The translations under genes and the position numbers were made by a program. Of a stretch of DNA of 64,000 bases, positions 11,730-24,073 are shown piece after piece. The stretch is from assembly GCF_035046485.1 (NCBI RefSeq), contig NC_085137.1, positions 482,664,252-482,728,251 of the forward strand. Direction: 5' to 3'. Position 1 is the stretch's first letter; the number at the start of each line of letters is the position of its first letter. The notes under the pieces were generated by a model that did not search any database, was not told where the DNA came from, and worked only from the letters and a program-made list of their open reading frames with translations. The DNA comes from Aedes albopictus. Its lineage: Eukaryota; Arthropoda; Insecta; Diptera; Culicidae.

Positions 11730-12371
11730 CGAATAATGTACGAGAAATCAATCATAAAAGTTGGGATAAACATCTATGTTCACAACAACAATTCTACAAC
11801 AATCTAAGTTCATAACTAGTCATTCATAGAAATTACATAATTTCCATGCAATTATGTGAAGCTAAGCAAAGTGTATGACTTAAAGAGAAACAATTAAACA
11901 TTTAATAAAAAAAATCACATGAAGTATCCGATAATGAAATTAATACGGGTTGACACCATTTTGAATTTTAAACCGAACGAATGCAAGAACGAATGCACAT
12001 TCCAGAAATTGAAAGTCAAAATACATCAATAAATAAATAAATCAATAAATGGAGAAATTACATAATGGCTGCGATAAACAAACAGATATTCAGGAATACT
12101 GAGGAACATGGGTTGGATTCCCGATCAGTTCAAGAACTTTTCGCAATGGAACTTTTTTTGAAGTTTTCAGGCATGAAGTATTTACCACACAATATACACA
12201 TACACAAGCAAAATTATCATTGGAAGAATGAACTCTCTGTAAAAAGCTGTGGAAGTGCAAATAGAACATCAAACTGAGAATTCCCAAATTGGGCATGACA
12301 ATGGAAGCTCCAGGAATAGAATCACTACGTAAACAGATCCAAGATAATGGATACAAAGAGGAAATAGTGAC
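11730..12371. other. Intergenic AT-rich, nothing recognised
   Basis: Includes a short AATA-rich simple repeat near 12029-12050. No gene or paired repeats were seen. Confidence 0.45.
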
Positions 12372-15300
12372 TGGGAACAGGAATTCCTCAAGAATTCATC
12401 CAGCAATTCTTCCAAGAATTCCTCCAGGAATTTCTCCAGGAACTCCCCAGGAATTTTCCAAGGAAATTCCGCAGGAGTTTTACCAGGAATTTCTCCAGGA
12501 ATTCTCTAGGAAGTCCTCCAGGATTTCCCTAGGAATTCCTTAAGGAATTCCCTGGAAATTTCTCCAGGAATTCCTCCAAGAATTCCCTAGGAATTCCCTG
12601 GAAATTACTCCAGGAATTCCCCTAGGAATTCTTTCCTCCAGGAATTCTCTAGGAATTCCTCCAGGAATTCTCTAAGAAGTCCTCCAGGAATTCCTTAGGA
12701 ATTCCTCCAGGAATTCCTTAGGAATTCCTCCAGGAATTCCTTAGGAATTCCTCCAGGAATTCCTTAGGAATTCCTCCAGCAATTCTCTAGGAATTCCTCC
12801 AGGAATTCCCGAGGAATTCCTCCAGGAATTTCCGAGGAAGTCCTCCAGGAATTCCCGAGGAATTTCTCCAGGAATTCCCCAGGAATTCCTCCAGGAATTC
12901 CCCAGGAATTCCTCCAGGAATTCCCCAGGAATTCCTCCAGGAATTCCCCAGGAATTCCTCCAGGAATTCCCCAGGAATTCCTCCAGGAATTCCCCAGGAA
13001 TTCCTCCATGAATTCCCTAGGAATTTCTCCAGGAATTCTCTAGGAATTCCTCCAAGAATTCACTAGGAATTCCTCCAGCAATACCCTAGGAATTCCTCCA
13101 GAAATACCCTAGGAATTCCTCCAGGAATTCTCCAAGAATTCCTCCAGGAATTCCCCAAGAATTCCTCTAGGAATTCCTCAAGAATTCCTCTAGGAATTCT
13201 CCAAGTATTCCTCCAGGAATTCCCCAAGAACTCCTCCAGGAATTCCCCAAGAATTCTCCCAGGAAATACCCAAGAATTTCTCGAGGAATTACCCAAGAAT
13301 TCCTCCAGAAATAACCCAAGAATTCCTCCAGAAATTTCCCCAGGAATTCCTCCAGGAATTCCCCAGGAATTCCTCCAGGAATTCCCCAAAAATTCCTTCA
13401 GGAATTCCTCAGGAATTCCACCAGGAATTCTCCAGGAAATCCTCCAGGAATTCCCCAGGAATTCCTCCAGGAATTCCCCAGGAATTCCTCCAGGAATTCC
13501 CCAGGAATTCCCCAGGAATTCCTCCAGGAGTTCCCCTAGGATTTTCTCCAAGAACTCCCCCAGGAATTCCTCCAGAAATTCCCTAGGAATTCCTCAAGGA
13601 ATTCCCCAGAAATTCCTCCAGGAATTCCTCAAGAATTCATCCAGCAATTCTTCCAAGAATTCCTCCAGGAATTCTTCCAGGAACTCCCTAGGAATTTTCC
13701 AAGGAAATTCCGCAGGAGTTTTACCACGAATTCCTCCAGGAATTCTCTAGGAATTCCTCTAGGAATTCCTCTAGGAATTCTCTAGGAAGTCCTCCAGGAA
13801 TTCCCAAGGAATTCCTCCAGGAATTCTTCAGGAATTCCTCCAGGAATTCTCAAGGAATTCCTCCAGGAATTCCCTAGGAATTCCTCCAGGAATTCCCTAG
13901 GAATTCCTCCAGGAATTCTCCTGGATTTCCTCCAGGAAATCTCCTAGATTTCCTCCTGCAATTCTCCTGGATTTCCTCCAGGAATTCTTCTGAAATTCCT
14001 ACAGGAATTCTCTAGGAATTCCTACATAAATTCTCCTGGAATTCCTACAGGAATTCTCCTGGAATTCCTACAGGAATTCTCCTGGAATTCCTACAGTAAT
14101 TCTCCTGGAATTCCTACAGGAATTCTCCTGGAATTTCTCCAGGAATTTTCCTGGAATTCCTCCAGGAATTCTCCTGGAATTCCTCCAGGAATTCTCCTGG
14201 AATTCCTCCAGGAATTCTCCTGGAATTCCTCCAGGAATTCTCCTGGAATTCCTCCAGGAATTCTCCTGAAATTCCTCCTGGAATTCCTCCAGGAAATCTC
14301 CTGGAATTCCTACATGAGTTCTCCTGGAATTCCTACATGAATTCTCCTGGAATTCATACAGGAATTCTCCTGGAATTCCTCCAGGAATTCTGCTGGAATT
14401 CTTCCAGGAATTGTCCTGGAATTCCTCCGGGAATTCTCCAAGAATTCCTCGAGGAATTGTCCTGAAATTCCTCCAGGAATTCTCCAGGAATTCTCCAGGA
14501 ATTCTCCTGGAATTCCTCCAGGAATTTTCCTGCAATTCCTCTAGGAATTCTCCTGGAATTCCTCCAGGAATTCTCCTGGAATTCCTTCAGGAATTCACCT
14601 GGAATTCATCCAGGAATTCTCCTGGAATTCCTCCAGGAAATGCCCAGGAACTCCTCCTGGAATTCTCCTGGAGTTCCTCCAGGAATTTTCCTGCAATTCT
14701 TCCAGGAATTCTCCTGGAATTCCTCCAGGAATTCTCCTGGAATTCCACCAGGAATTCTCCTGGAATTCCTCCAGGAATTTTCCGGGAATTCCTCCAGGAA
14801 ATCTCCTGGAATTCCTTCAGGAATTCTCCTGGCATTCCTCCAGGAATTCTCCTGGAATTCCTCCAGGAATTCTCCTGGAATTCCTCCAGGAATTCTCCTG
14901 GAATTCCTCCAGGAATTTTCCTGGAATTCCTTCAGAAATTCACCTGGAATGTATCCAGGAATTCCCCAGGAATTCCTCCAGGAATTCCTCCAGGAATTCC
15001 CCAGGAATTCCTCCAGGAATTCCCCAGGAATTCCTCCAGGAATTCCCCAGGAATTCCTCCAGGAATTCCCCAGGAATTCCTCCAGGAATTCCCCAGGAAT
15101 TCCTCCAGGAATTCCCCAGGAATTCCTTCAGGAATTCCCCAGGAATTCCTCCAGGAATTCCCCAGGTATTCCTCCAGGAATTCCCCAGGTATTCCTCCAG
15201 GAATTCCCCAGGAATTCCTCCAGGAATTCCCCAGGAATTCCTCCAGAAATTCTCCAGAAATTCCCCAGGAATCCTTCAGGAATTTCCCAGGAATTCCTCC

Positions 15301-15912
15301 AGAAATTCCCCAGGAATTCCTCCAGGAATTCCCTAGGAATTCCCTAGGAATTTCCCAGGAATTCCCCAGGAATTCCCTAGGAATTCTCCAGGAATTCCCT
15401 AGGAATTCTCCAGGAATTCCCCAAGAATTCCCCAGGAATTCTCCAGGAATTCCCCTGGAATTCTCCAGGAATTCCCCTGGAATTCTCCAGGAATTCCCCT
15501 GGAATTCTCCAGGAATTCCCCTGGAATTCCTCCAGGAATTCCTCCAAAAATTCCCCAGGAATTCCTTCAGGAATTCCCTTGGAATTCGCCAGGAATTCCC
15601 CAGGAATTCCCTAGGAATTCTCCAGGAATTCCCCAGGAATTCCCCAGGAATTCCCCAAGAATTCCCCAGGAAATCCCAAGGAATTCCCAAGGAATCCCCT
15701 AGGAATTCCCCAAGAATTCCTCCAAAAATTCCCCAGGAATACCTCCAGGAATTCCTCCAGGAATTCCTCCAGGAATTCCTTCAGGAATTACCCAGGAATT
15801 CCTCCAGGAATTCTCCAGGAGTTCCTCCAGGAATTCCCCAGGAGTTCCTACAGGAATTCCCCAGGAGTTCATCCAGTAATTCCCCGAAAATTCCTCCAGG
15901 AATTCACTTCGA
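12372..15912. repeat. 23-bp GGAATTCC tandem satellite array
   Basis: About 3.5 kb of tandem modules built from a 12-mer (GGAATTCCTCCA) alternating with an 11-mer (GGAATTCCCCA, GGAATTCTCCT or similar), giving a 23-bp dimer. There are three blocks: 12372-13900 mixed variants, 13900-14940 with the TCCT form, and 14950-15912 with the most regular CCCA form. Every module contains the palindrome GAATTC, so EcoRI sites are extremely dense and the DNA could form many short hairpins. Because 23 bp contains no obligatory stop and 69 bp equals 23 codons, long spurious frames arise on both strands, the longest at 14411-15982. These are not genes. Confidence 0.95.
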
Positions 15913-16287
15913 AACGCCCCCGAAACTTCTGAGTAACAAACATCCCCATAGAACTCACTCGAGGGCATGCGAGTCCACCTAGAACCCATACGAAGCCTTC
16001 GAAAACGCCCTGAAATATCTTGCCATAAAATCTTCCAAACTCCCTGGAAGCGCATAACCTACTATAAATCTCATAGCCGGTCGTCCTCCTTAAACTTCTT
16101 TGTAACATTGAAATCCATTGAGGTTATTAACTAAACTACAGCGTGAGATCAAGAAACTGAAAAAAAATTAAACAGGCAAACAATTTTTAAAAGCAAGTTT
16201 CCAACCTCAATAGCACTTCCCACGAGAGATGGTCATCAAACAAAAATATACGAACTTGTCGACTTCAGTTTTCAAAAACCCATACGC
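15913..16287. other. Spacer between satellite and small gene
   Basis: A short GC-richer part next to the array grades into AT-rich sequence. Apart from the 3' end of the antisense gene, nothing was recognised. Confidence 0.45.
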
Positions 16288-16293
16288 TTTATT
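16288..16293 (-). terminator. Poly(A) signal of the 16319 gene
   Basis: AATAAA on the minus strand, about 25 bases after the stop codon. Confidence 0.65.
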
Positions 16294-16318
16294 CAATTAA
16301 ATAACAAATTTTAACCTT

Positions 16319-16630
16319 CTAACCCTCCACCGGATGATGAAGCTCATGCGGCACCGGTTCGTTGTAGTGCATGAACGTAACGCCGTACTGAGGTCGTACA
16401 TCCGACAGCATGTTGCGCAGATCCATCAAATACGAGTTCAGGAAATAGATGCCGGAAAACTGGTGAAACGTCTCGGCCACATCGCCCATCATTTCCTCCG
16501 GTGTCTGCCTTCGGTGCCTGTTGGCGCTGCCCTTGGTGTTCCTGGATCGCCCATACTCGGAACGATCGGCTCCGGTGAGGGATGAGGCAAGCAGGAGAAT
16601 CGAAAGTAGGATGATCGCGGACTGGGACAT
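16319..16630 (-). CDS. Small secreted protein with dibasic site (103 aa)
   Basis: The 103-residue product starts with a signal peptide (about residues 1-20, MSQSAIILLSILLLASSLTG). A short basic segment ending in HRRQ (about residues 39-42) follows and resembles a proprotein cleavage site. The remaining 60 residues have an amphipathic helix (MMGDVAETFHQF, LMDLRNML), Tyr and His, and no cysteine. The start codon has a favourable context (CCGCCATGTCC) and the 3' end is compact, with AATAAA close to the stop. No family is recognised. The layout (signal, basic linker, short helical C-terminus) could suit a processed secreted peptide, which is only a suggestion. It lies just beyond the satellite array. 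Confidence 0.72.
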   Translation of the reverse strand: MSQSAIILLSILLLASSLTGADRSEYGRSRNTKGSANRHRRQTPEEMMGDVAETFHQFSGIYFLNSYLMDLRNMLSDVRPQYGVTFMHYNEPVPHELHHPVEG

Positions 16631-17494
16631 GGCGGTTGAGATAGAGAGCCGAAGGAAAGTTCTGCCACGGTGCGATGCTTGTGTGTGAATGAGGGGTACC
16701 GAAGCACTGCGTTGGGGTCCAATGGTGTCCGTTTAGTTTCGATGAAGTGAAAGCACACTCTGGCACTGGTGGGTTGGTCGTTTTGGGTGGTGCTATTTTT
16801 CGGTTCGTTCGGTTAAATCTTGGTGGTTTCTGTGGGAAGGCGAGGATGTAATGTTACCAGAGCAGGACCAGATTGGCAGTGTCGTTCTGATCAAGTTGAC
16901 GTGTTGGTGTAAAGTGTTGTGCTGTATATTGGTGTGACCTTAATATTAATCTATATGAAGAAAAAGTTTTCAAGTGCATATGTTGTGATTATAAAAAATC
17001 AAAATTTAGTGCTAGAATAGGGTATGTGAGTCATTGTTACGAAATTAATTTGAAAATGGTCCATAAAAATTTGTTTGCAGTAATTTCCAAAAATCTGTAT
17101 GAAATTCCAGATACTTGAAATGATTTAGACATTAGCGAAATAATACTAAGAATATTCTGACAATACAACGAACGAATATTTAGAGTGACTTTAGTATTTT
17201 CAACAGTTTTTCTCTCTTCGATATGTCAGGCAAACAACATGAAACTTGGCCCTATGATTTAGTTTTGTTGAGAATGTTTTAAGGCCAAGTTTGAGTTCAA
17301 CAGTTTCATTGAAAGATGAATATAATCAAAAATGAAGTTTCTTAGAAGGCCAACCTAGCAACTAAAAAAAAACAAAAGTTTAAAAATATCCTTTCATCCA
17401 TTTTTTTTGTTTGGTTGAGTCTGGTCTAAAATCAAATAAAAAAGCAGATGCCTGAAACACAATGAAAGCCAGTGGTGTCATCGTGGTAACTCCA
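16631..17494. other. Intergenic, upstream of the 16319 gene
   Basis: The first 250 bases are balanced in composition and probably hold the 5' UTR and promoter. The rest is AT-rich with no recognised feature. Confidence 0.4.
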
Positions 17495-17680
17495 AGTCAG
17501 CGATGCCAGACGGGTTTCTGTATCACTCGTTCAAAAATCTGTATCCCATACAAAATTTAGGTGAAAAATCTGTATTCCATACAAATGAAAAATCTGTATT
17601 TCATATAAACGCAATCTGTACAGATGTTCAAAAATCTGTATAATACAGATAAATCTGTATATATGGCATCCCTGCTCCAA
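17495..17680 (+). repeat. Periodic ATCTGTAT element, copy 1
   Basis: At least five AAAATCTGTAT units recur at 25-35 base intervals, several followed by CCATACAAA. The block is bounded by GCGATGCCAG and TGGCATCCCTGC, which are inverted relative to each other. A homologous block lies inverted at 60540-60712. It is probably an old transposon-like unit. Confidence 0.65.
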
Positions 17681-18284
17681 GTTACTCACTGAGTAACCAG
17701 GTCTTGGAGTCAAACAAAATATTTTTCAACTCCCTGTATGAGCGCTCTCGCAAATATGTAACAAAATAGCTTCTTAGTGAAATTAGGAATTGTTTCTGTC
17801 CTACTGGAATAGAAAAACGTCTAGGTGCCAACTTGTGAGATAATTGGTTAGGGGGTGAAGCTCTCCAAAGTTGAACAAATTGGAACTTTTTTCAGCATTA
17901 TGCTTTAATTTTCACTTAAAAAGTTGAATTAAGGTGAAATACGACGAATATGGCGCGTATGTGGCCTCATATACATATGTAAGAAAAAAAAATGCTTTGG
18001 CTTCAGCGCCACCGTAGGTGTAAAAAAGCGCTCTTATGGAATGCGGAATTCGGAATGTTTTTTTTTTTTTTATTCTTTTCTAGGTATAAGAATATCACTT
18101 CTATAACTTTTTCGATATGGTTGCGTCCACAAAATAAAAGCTTAGATATTTTAATTTATGTTAGCGCTTCCAGTCCTTATCGAGTAAGAAAAAAAACTTC
18201 TAAATTTTGAAAGGGCAGAAGAGTCTCTTATAGCATCTATAGTGATAATCCTCATGCGTGCAATAATAAAACTCTGTGATACGG
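17681..18284. other. Intergenic AT-rich, nothing recognised
   Basis: Contains a poly-T run near 18059-18070. No gene was seen. Confidence 0.4.
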
Positions 18285-18661
18285 GGATTTCTTAAATGTA
18301 TTTCTCCAGAAATCTTTCCAAATACAACGAATATTTCGGAGATTCTTTCAGAAATTCTTTCACTTTCTTAATGTATTCACGAATAACCTCACAAATTCCT
18401 CTATGATCTCTCTTAAAAATCAATCGATGATTCATTCGTAAATTTTTCCCAGGCATTTCTTTAGATTCGTATCAGAATTAATTTAGATGTTTCACTCGTT
18501 ATTCCTACGAAATGTATCAAAAGATTATTTTAGAAAACTTGCAGAAATTATTCCTTGAATTTCTTTAGAAATCCTTTAGTGATTGCTTCGAAAAACCCAT
18601 TGAGAGATTCCTCCAGAAAATTATCGAAGGATTTAATTTAAAACCATTCATGGATAAAGAC
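18285..18661. repeat. Degenerate GAATTC-module array
   Basis: Blurred TTCTCCAGAAATCTTTCC-type words repeat up to the boundary of the next transposon. Confidence 0.5.
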
Positions 18662-18666
18662 CACCG

Positions 18667-20788
18667 CACAGTGGGATCATTCTGAAAAAAGACGATCAAA
18701 ACCTCTAAGAGCTGTTAGATGACATTTTAGTATACAGGTGTCTTTGGAAGATGTGTTCAGAAATGTCGTCTCAATTTTTATGCATATTCACTGTATGGTA
18801 AAACTGTAGGGTGAACCCGAGCAAAACAATTTTATTTCAAAATAATTTTTCAGAGGGTAGATGTCTTCAGCAAAGTTGTAGAACAAGTAATTTCAAGTAA
18901 CTTTGCTGAAGACACCATATAGTTTGGAGTTCGTTTTTTGGGAGAAAATATGAAAGTTTGAAAAACAACCTTAAAATCAGTTTTTTGAACTTTTCCATGA
19001 TTATATCGTAAAATTTCAACGTGATATGTTCTACAAGTTTGTAGATACTACTAGAATACACTATCTTGCCGAAGACACCAACTCTGTAAAATTGAAAATT
19101 GCTCCAGTAAACCAAATTTTTTGAAATTTTTTCACTATTTTCACTATTGAATAGTTTTTGAATAGGCACTTTTTGGCAGCCGTGCTATCAAAATTTCAAT
19201 GCTTTATCATGTCCAGAATAGACCAAAAGTGACTTAACAATCGGGTCTGATAAGGCACTTTGATTTCTGATGCTATTTTAATAGTCATTTTTCAAAGAAA
19301 ATATTCACAAATTTCATACAAATTAATTAATACAAACTGAAAATTCACGAAAACTTTTCGACATTAATATTTGTTAACCCAAATAGTATTCTTGTTGAAA
19401 TTTCTAACACTGTGGTTGACTTTACATTGGATATACGAAAAAAAAATATCGCTTTTTAAATTTTTAAATTTCAATAATCAATCAACTAAAACAGTGATAA
19501 CATTTTTTTTCATTTGCTATGTTAACATTATAACTTTGGTTAAAGAACTAAAAAGGCGAAAATATAATGAATGCCTCTACAAGTTTTGTGTTGAAAAAAA
19601 AATGAAATAAAACGAGTGAAACATTGTTACATCACATTGAAATAACCAGTATCTGTTAGAGATATTCTAGGTAAATCTTACGTCATGATGAAAATTCTTC
19701 ACAGATATTTTATTGATATTGGTTATGCTGTTTGATACTCTTAAAAATTTATTTTTTCCAGTTTTCAAGAAATGCGTCCGTTAGGTCGATTCCTGTCCAT
19801 GATTTTCAAAATTCCTTCGTCGTAGACATATTACCTTGGTTCATCCCTTGACAAATCCGCATCCAGCTCACGGCTCGATTATGGATACTCTTCCGGAGGA
19901 GCCTTTAGTTTTAAGTTTATATTATAACGATTTTTTGAAAAGATAAAAACGTTTTGTGCCTTTTTGAGAAAGATTTCGTAGATGAGGAAAGCACTCAAAG
20001 AGCCTTTTCCCTCTTTCAAAATTTGTAGTTCAAAATAAATGACACTAACAGTTGAAATAGTCTACATTTATTTAACTTGTTTTTTTACTCAGAATTACTA
20101 CTTGGATGAGCTAAAAATAATATCGAAAGGTTGTATGAGATTTGTGAATATTTTCTTTGAAAAATGACTATTAAAATAGCATCAAAAATCAAAGTGCCTT
20201 ATCAGACCCGATTGTTAAGTCACTTTTGGTCTATTCTGAACATGATAAAGCATTGAAATTTTGATAGCACGGCTGCCAAAAAGTGCCTATTCAAAAAATA
20301 TTCAATAGTGAAAATAGTGAACAATTTTCAAAAAAAAAATGGTTTATTGAAGCAATTTTCAATTTTACAGATTTGGTGTCTTCGGCAAGATAGTGTATTC
20401 CAGTAGTACCTACAAACTTGTAGAACATATCACGTTGAAATTTTACGATATAATCATGGAAAAGTTCAAAAAACTGATTTTGAGGTTGTTTTTTAAACTT
20501 TCATATTTTCTCCCAAAAAATGAACTCCAAACTATATGGTGTCTTCAGCAAAGCTACTTGAAATTACTTGTTCTACAACTTTGCTAAAGACATCTACCGT
20601 CCAAAAAATTATTTTGAAAAAATATTTTTTTTGCTCGGGTTCACCCTACAGTTTTACCATACAGTGAATATGCATAAAAATAGAGAAGATTTTTCTGAAC
20701 ATATCTTCCAAAGACACCTATGTGCTAAAATGTCATCTAACGGCTCTTAGAGGTTTCGATCGTCTTTTTTTAGAATGATCCCACTGTG
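18667..20788. mobile_element. Long-TIR element with CACAGTG ends, Transib-like
   Basis: The 2122-bp element has inverted arms of about 640 bp, both beginning CACAGTGGGATCATTCT. The arms surround an AT-rich centre of about 800 bp with no transposase frame. It is flanked by perfect 5-bp copies of CACCG (18662-18666 and 20789-20793). A 5-bp GC-rich duplication and a CACAGTG terminal heptamer are features of Transib elements, the superfamily related to RAG1. After the heptamer comes a 12-base spacer and an A-rich AAAAAGACG, which recalls the recombination-signal layout. Such long arms are unusual, so Transib membership is inference; it may be a fold-back derivative. Confidence 0.8.
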
Positions 20789-20841
20789 CACCGCAGAAAG
20801 GACGGACGCAGTAAAAAAATAATACTGGAATTTCAAAATTA

Positions 20842-21007
20842 CCCAAGCAACACAAATGTTATATATTAGTTACGACACGCAAGTTTTGGTTGTATAGAAG
20901 TTTATTTGACGTTATTCCAACAAAATGTTGAAATTACGTAAAATTAACTTCTATACAACCAAAACTTGCGCTGTCGTAACTCTTATATAACATGTGTGTA
21001 GCTTGGG
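20842..21007. mobile_element. Fold-back MITE with CCCAAGCAACACA end
   Basis: A 166-bp hairpin with arms of about 70 bp sharing CAAGTTTTGGTTGTATAGAA. It is flanked by TA on both sides. Terminal sequence places it with the elements at 8756-8933 and 22128-24071. Confidence 0.85.
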
Positions 21008-21009
21008 TA

Positions 21010-21530
21010 TTGATCACTAGTTCTTTTTGAAGGCCAACCTATTCTCTCAGCATTTATACAGCGGTTTATGCGATTCAAGCAGTTTGCTTCAAAATATATG
21101 AACTTTTAGCGGAACCGCAACGAAAAAATGTGCACAAATGATGCATAGAGCTTGAAAGGTCATTTAGGAAATGAGAAAAATACGGAGGGAGTAGGTGAGA
21201 AAACCGTGCAAGCAGTCATCAGCAAACACGGTGGGAATAACACGTTTAAGCATATGTAAAAATTGCATAAAGATCCTTCTAATCCTCGTTTTGATAAACG
21301 TATAATGAAGACATTCGAGCACAAGAAAAAACCTTCTATATTACACAGAGCGGCATATGAACAAAGAAGTTACCATTTCGAATTCTACTGATCATCGTGG
21401 CAAAGACATTTGAATATTCGATCCTATAGTAAGCAGAAACAACCAAAACAAATCCTGATACAAGAACCGTAGATCAGGCCCAGAAAACTGAAGACAAGGT
21501 GCTTCCATACTTTCTGGGGCAGTCTTTACT
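21010..21530. other. Intergenic, nothing recognised
   Basis: AT-rich sequence without coding signal or paired repeats. Confidence 0.4.
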
Positions 21531-22110
21531 TTCAGAAATTCATTCAAAACCCCTTCAGGTATTTCTTTGAAATTCCTCCAGCTATTTCTCCTAGAAATTT
21601 TCAACAGGATTTAAAAAAAATCAGTAATTGTAATGAACCCGCTTCGGGATGACAATTTTATGAAAATAAATAAATATAAACAATGACACAAAAAAAAATT
21701 TGCCAGGAATGACTTTGAGGATTTCTTTTAAAAAAATCCGTCAAGAATCAATCAACCAACTTTGATAGTGCTCAGCGCGTCAAAAAACAATGACGCCGTC
21801 GTATACGGTCTTTGAGAAGGAGACAGCAGATGAGTTATGTCAAACAACACTACTGTGGCACTATTTGATCAATTCATAGCGGCCGTTTAAGTCATTTTAA
21901 TGATCCGATCTTCCGTTAATTTCTTTAGAAAACTCATAGCATTTTCTCCAAAAGTTTTCTAAAGATTTCCTTAGCAATTGGTTGGGGAACTTTTTTTATA
22001 AAAAAAACTTCCCTGGATTTCTTCCGATGATGCTCCATAAATTTCTTCAGAAAATCCTCCAGGAATTTCTTTCGGGGAGTTTAGAATTTCCTTCGAAATT
22101 TTCGTTGGAG
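21530..22110. repeat. Patchy degenerate GAATTC-module repeats
   Basis: Short patches at 21535-21615 and 21990-22110 show the CCTCCAGGAATTTCTTTC type of word. The part between is unremarkable. Confidence 0.4.
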
Positions 22111-22127
22111 GATCCATCAGCAATGTA

Positions 22128-24071
22128 CCCAAGTAACACAACTTGTTATATAACAGTTCAAAATACACGTTTCATACTAGATCTGATGTATTTTTCTTGC
22201 ATTATTAACATAATTTGAAACACTTATATATTCAAAACAGCGCAAAAAATGGCGGCTTATAAAACATCTTATAAGTTATACAAGATGTATGCCAATACAC
22301 TTATAGTACTAATATTTCCGTTCCAAGTGCATTCCACCCAAGGTTTCGATTGTAAATAAGCTATTTGTCATAATCAACAACTAGCAGACAACCTATATAA
22401 TGCAACTATGTTCATTAGTTGGAATAAGGTTATTTTCAAGCAATATTGCATATAGAATGCTTTAATATAACATACCATAAGCATTTGTTAGAATTCAGTT
22501 ATTTGAAGGTAATATAACTTGTAGAATCCCATAATACAAGACCAATATAAATATAAACTATGTATTATTATCAATACGTATACGAGTCGTATCAACGGAC
22601 ACAAAGTAATTGTATTGATAACTGCAACAACATGATATTTTTTTCCAGATGATGAAGGCTAGGCTCATATATGATAGTTTATAAACCATACTGACAATAT
22701 AATTTATAAGCTCATGCAATAAAGGCGAAGTTTTTTCACATGCGCTGCTAGTTTCATGGTGAAACTTATGGTTTTACTTCATCAGAATTCAAGCGCCACT
22801 GAGTCAAATTAAAAAATGAACATTAAAATTTTGAAAATTTGGGATATTTCTCTTGAAAAACAATATGGCAGCTTTCCATGAGAATTACAGTATCGGTTGA
22901 AAGTTTTAAGAATAATAAAAAAATCAACTATAGCTATAGTTCAATTCTGATCGTACTTCAGTTGCGATTCAAATGTGTTTATGTTTAAGAAATATTTTTT
23001 CAGCCGAATAACAACAAAATTAAAAAGAAAAGAATGTTATTTTGAATCGCTTTTTTTTGTACTAATGCTTTTAGGCGGCGCTGTGATCAGCATACTCTTT
23101 CTGGTGGAGCACAAATCGCAATTCAAACCCAGTGTTTTGGTTGTAAATAAGTTAAAATTACGTTAAAATAAGTTTCCAACAACTACGTTGCAAACGATTG
23201 AAAAAGTACTTATAATAACGGAAATAATACATTTAAATAGCATCTTTCTAGCGTGTTCATACATTAGTTTCAATTTTGTTATGAAAAAAATTTCTCGACA
23301 CCAAAATAACTTATTTACAGCTAATCTTTCAACGCGGCATAGCTGTATCTGTCAAATGTCAATATATTTTCATTAGCAATCACGGTACTTGATTTGTTAG
23401 TGATTCGTCAGAATTTTTTTTCTTTTCCACGGGATTCCTGGTGGTCGATGATTTACCCGACCATCCCGGGTTCGGAATATCCTTCAGCAATGAACGGCTT
23501 TGCAGTTCGTGGGATTTTTGAGATAGGGGCCCGGCAGGATCTACATTTCGATGACCATCGGTTACAACCAGGTGACGTCCGTGTGCGGTATTGCTTTGTA
23601 GTAACGATTTGTAATCGAAACTGGTACAAAAAGGCCGCAGAGAATGCATTGTGTTAAGGAAAGATTCATGTGGCTACACTTGTTTGCCATAGTGATCAGA
23701 ACATGGGGTGTACTGACATGAGAAGTAAGCTCGATGGATGTTTTTTTTTGTAGAAACCCGTACTGCTGGTCTGTTTACCGAAACCATTGGTGATAAAACG
23801 GATTACTTAGCATAGCACCATAGCATAGCAAATGCAAAACTTTTCATACAGAAACTAACTTGAATTTGTTGTTTTAATAGTGCTTTACAACTGTAAAAGT
23901 AGCAAATTTCATACGTTATTGAGTAAAAGCAATTTTTATTGATGTTTGTTTTTGGCCAACATATTTTCAGCTTAATTACAACATAAGAAGTTGTTAGATC
24001 CGCTTATAGTACTATTATAAAACATCTTCTGTATTTTTTTATTTCTGAAGATGTTTTCTGTGTTACTTGGG
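22128..24071. mobile_element. 1.9-kb TIR element with CCCAAGTAACACA ends
   Basis: Ends are CCCAAGTAACACA and its exact complement, flanked by TA at 22126-22127 and 24072-24073. Subterminal CTTATAGTACTA words occur near both ends. The 1944-bp body is AT-rich with a short GC-richer patch (23430-23650), and no transposase motif was seen. It is a much longer member of the family represented by the two hairpin MITEs in this window, and could be a degraded parent or a composite. Confidence 0.75.
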
Positions 24072-24073
24072 TA

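Noticed and set aside
12372..15912. CRISPR-like array
   Set aside because: Repeats are contiguous 11-12 base modules with no unique spacers, in a eukaryotic setting.
14411..15982. 523-codon open frame rich in Gln, Glu, Phe, Arg, Asn, Ser and Pro repeats
   Set aside because: It follows exactly the 23-bp DNA repeat, similar frames exist on the other strand (for example 14932-15690), and there is no signal, promoter or conserved domain.
23394..23657. 87-codon frame inside the 22128-24071 element as a transposase remnant
   Set aside because: No catalytic motif or similarity could be recognised; the GC-richer patch alone is not enough.
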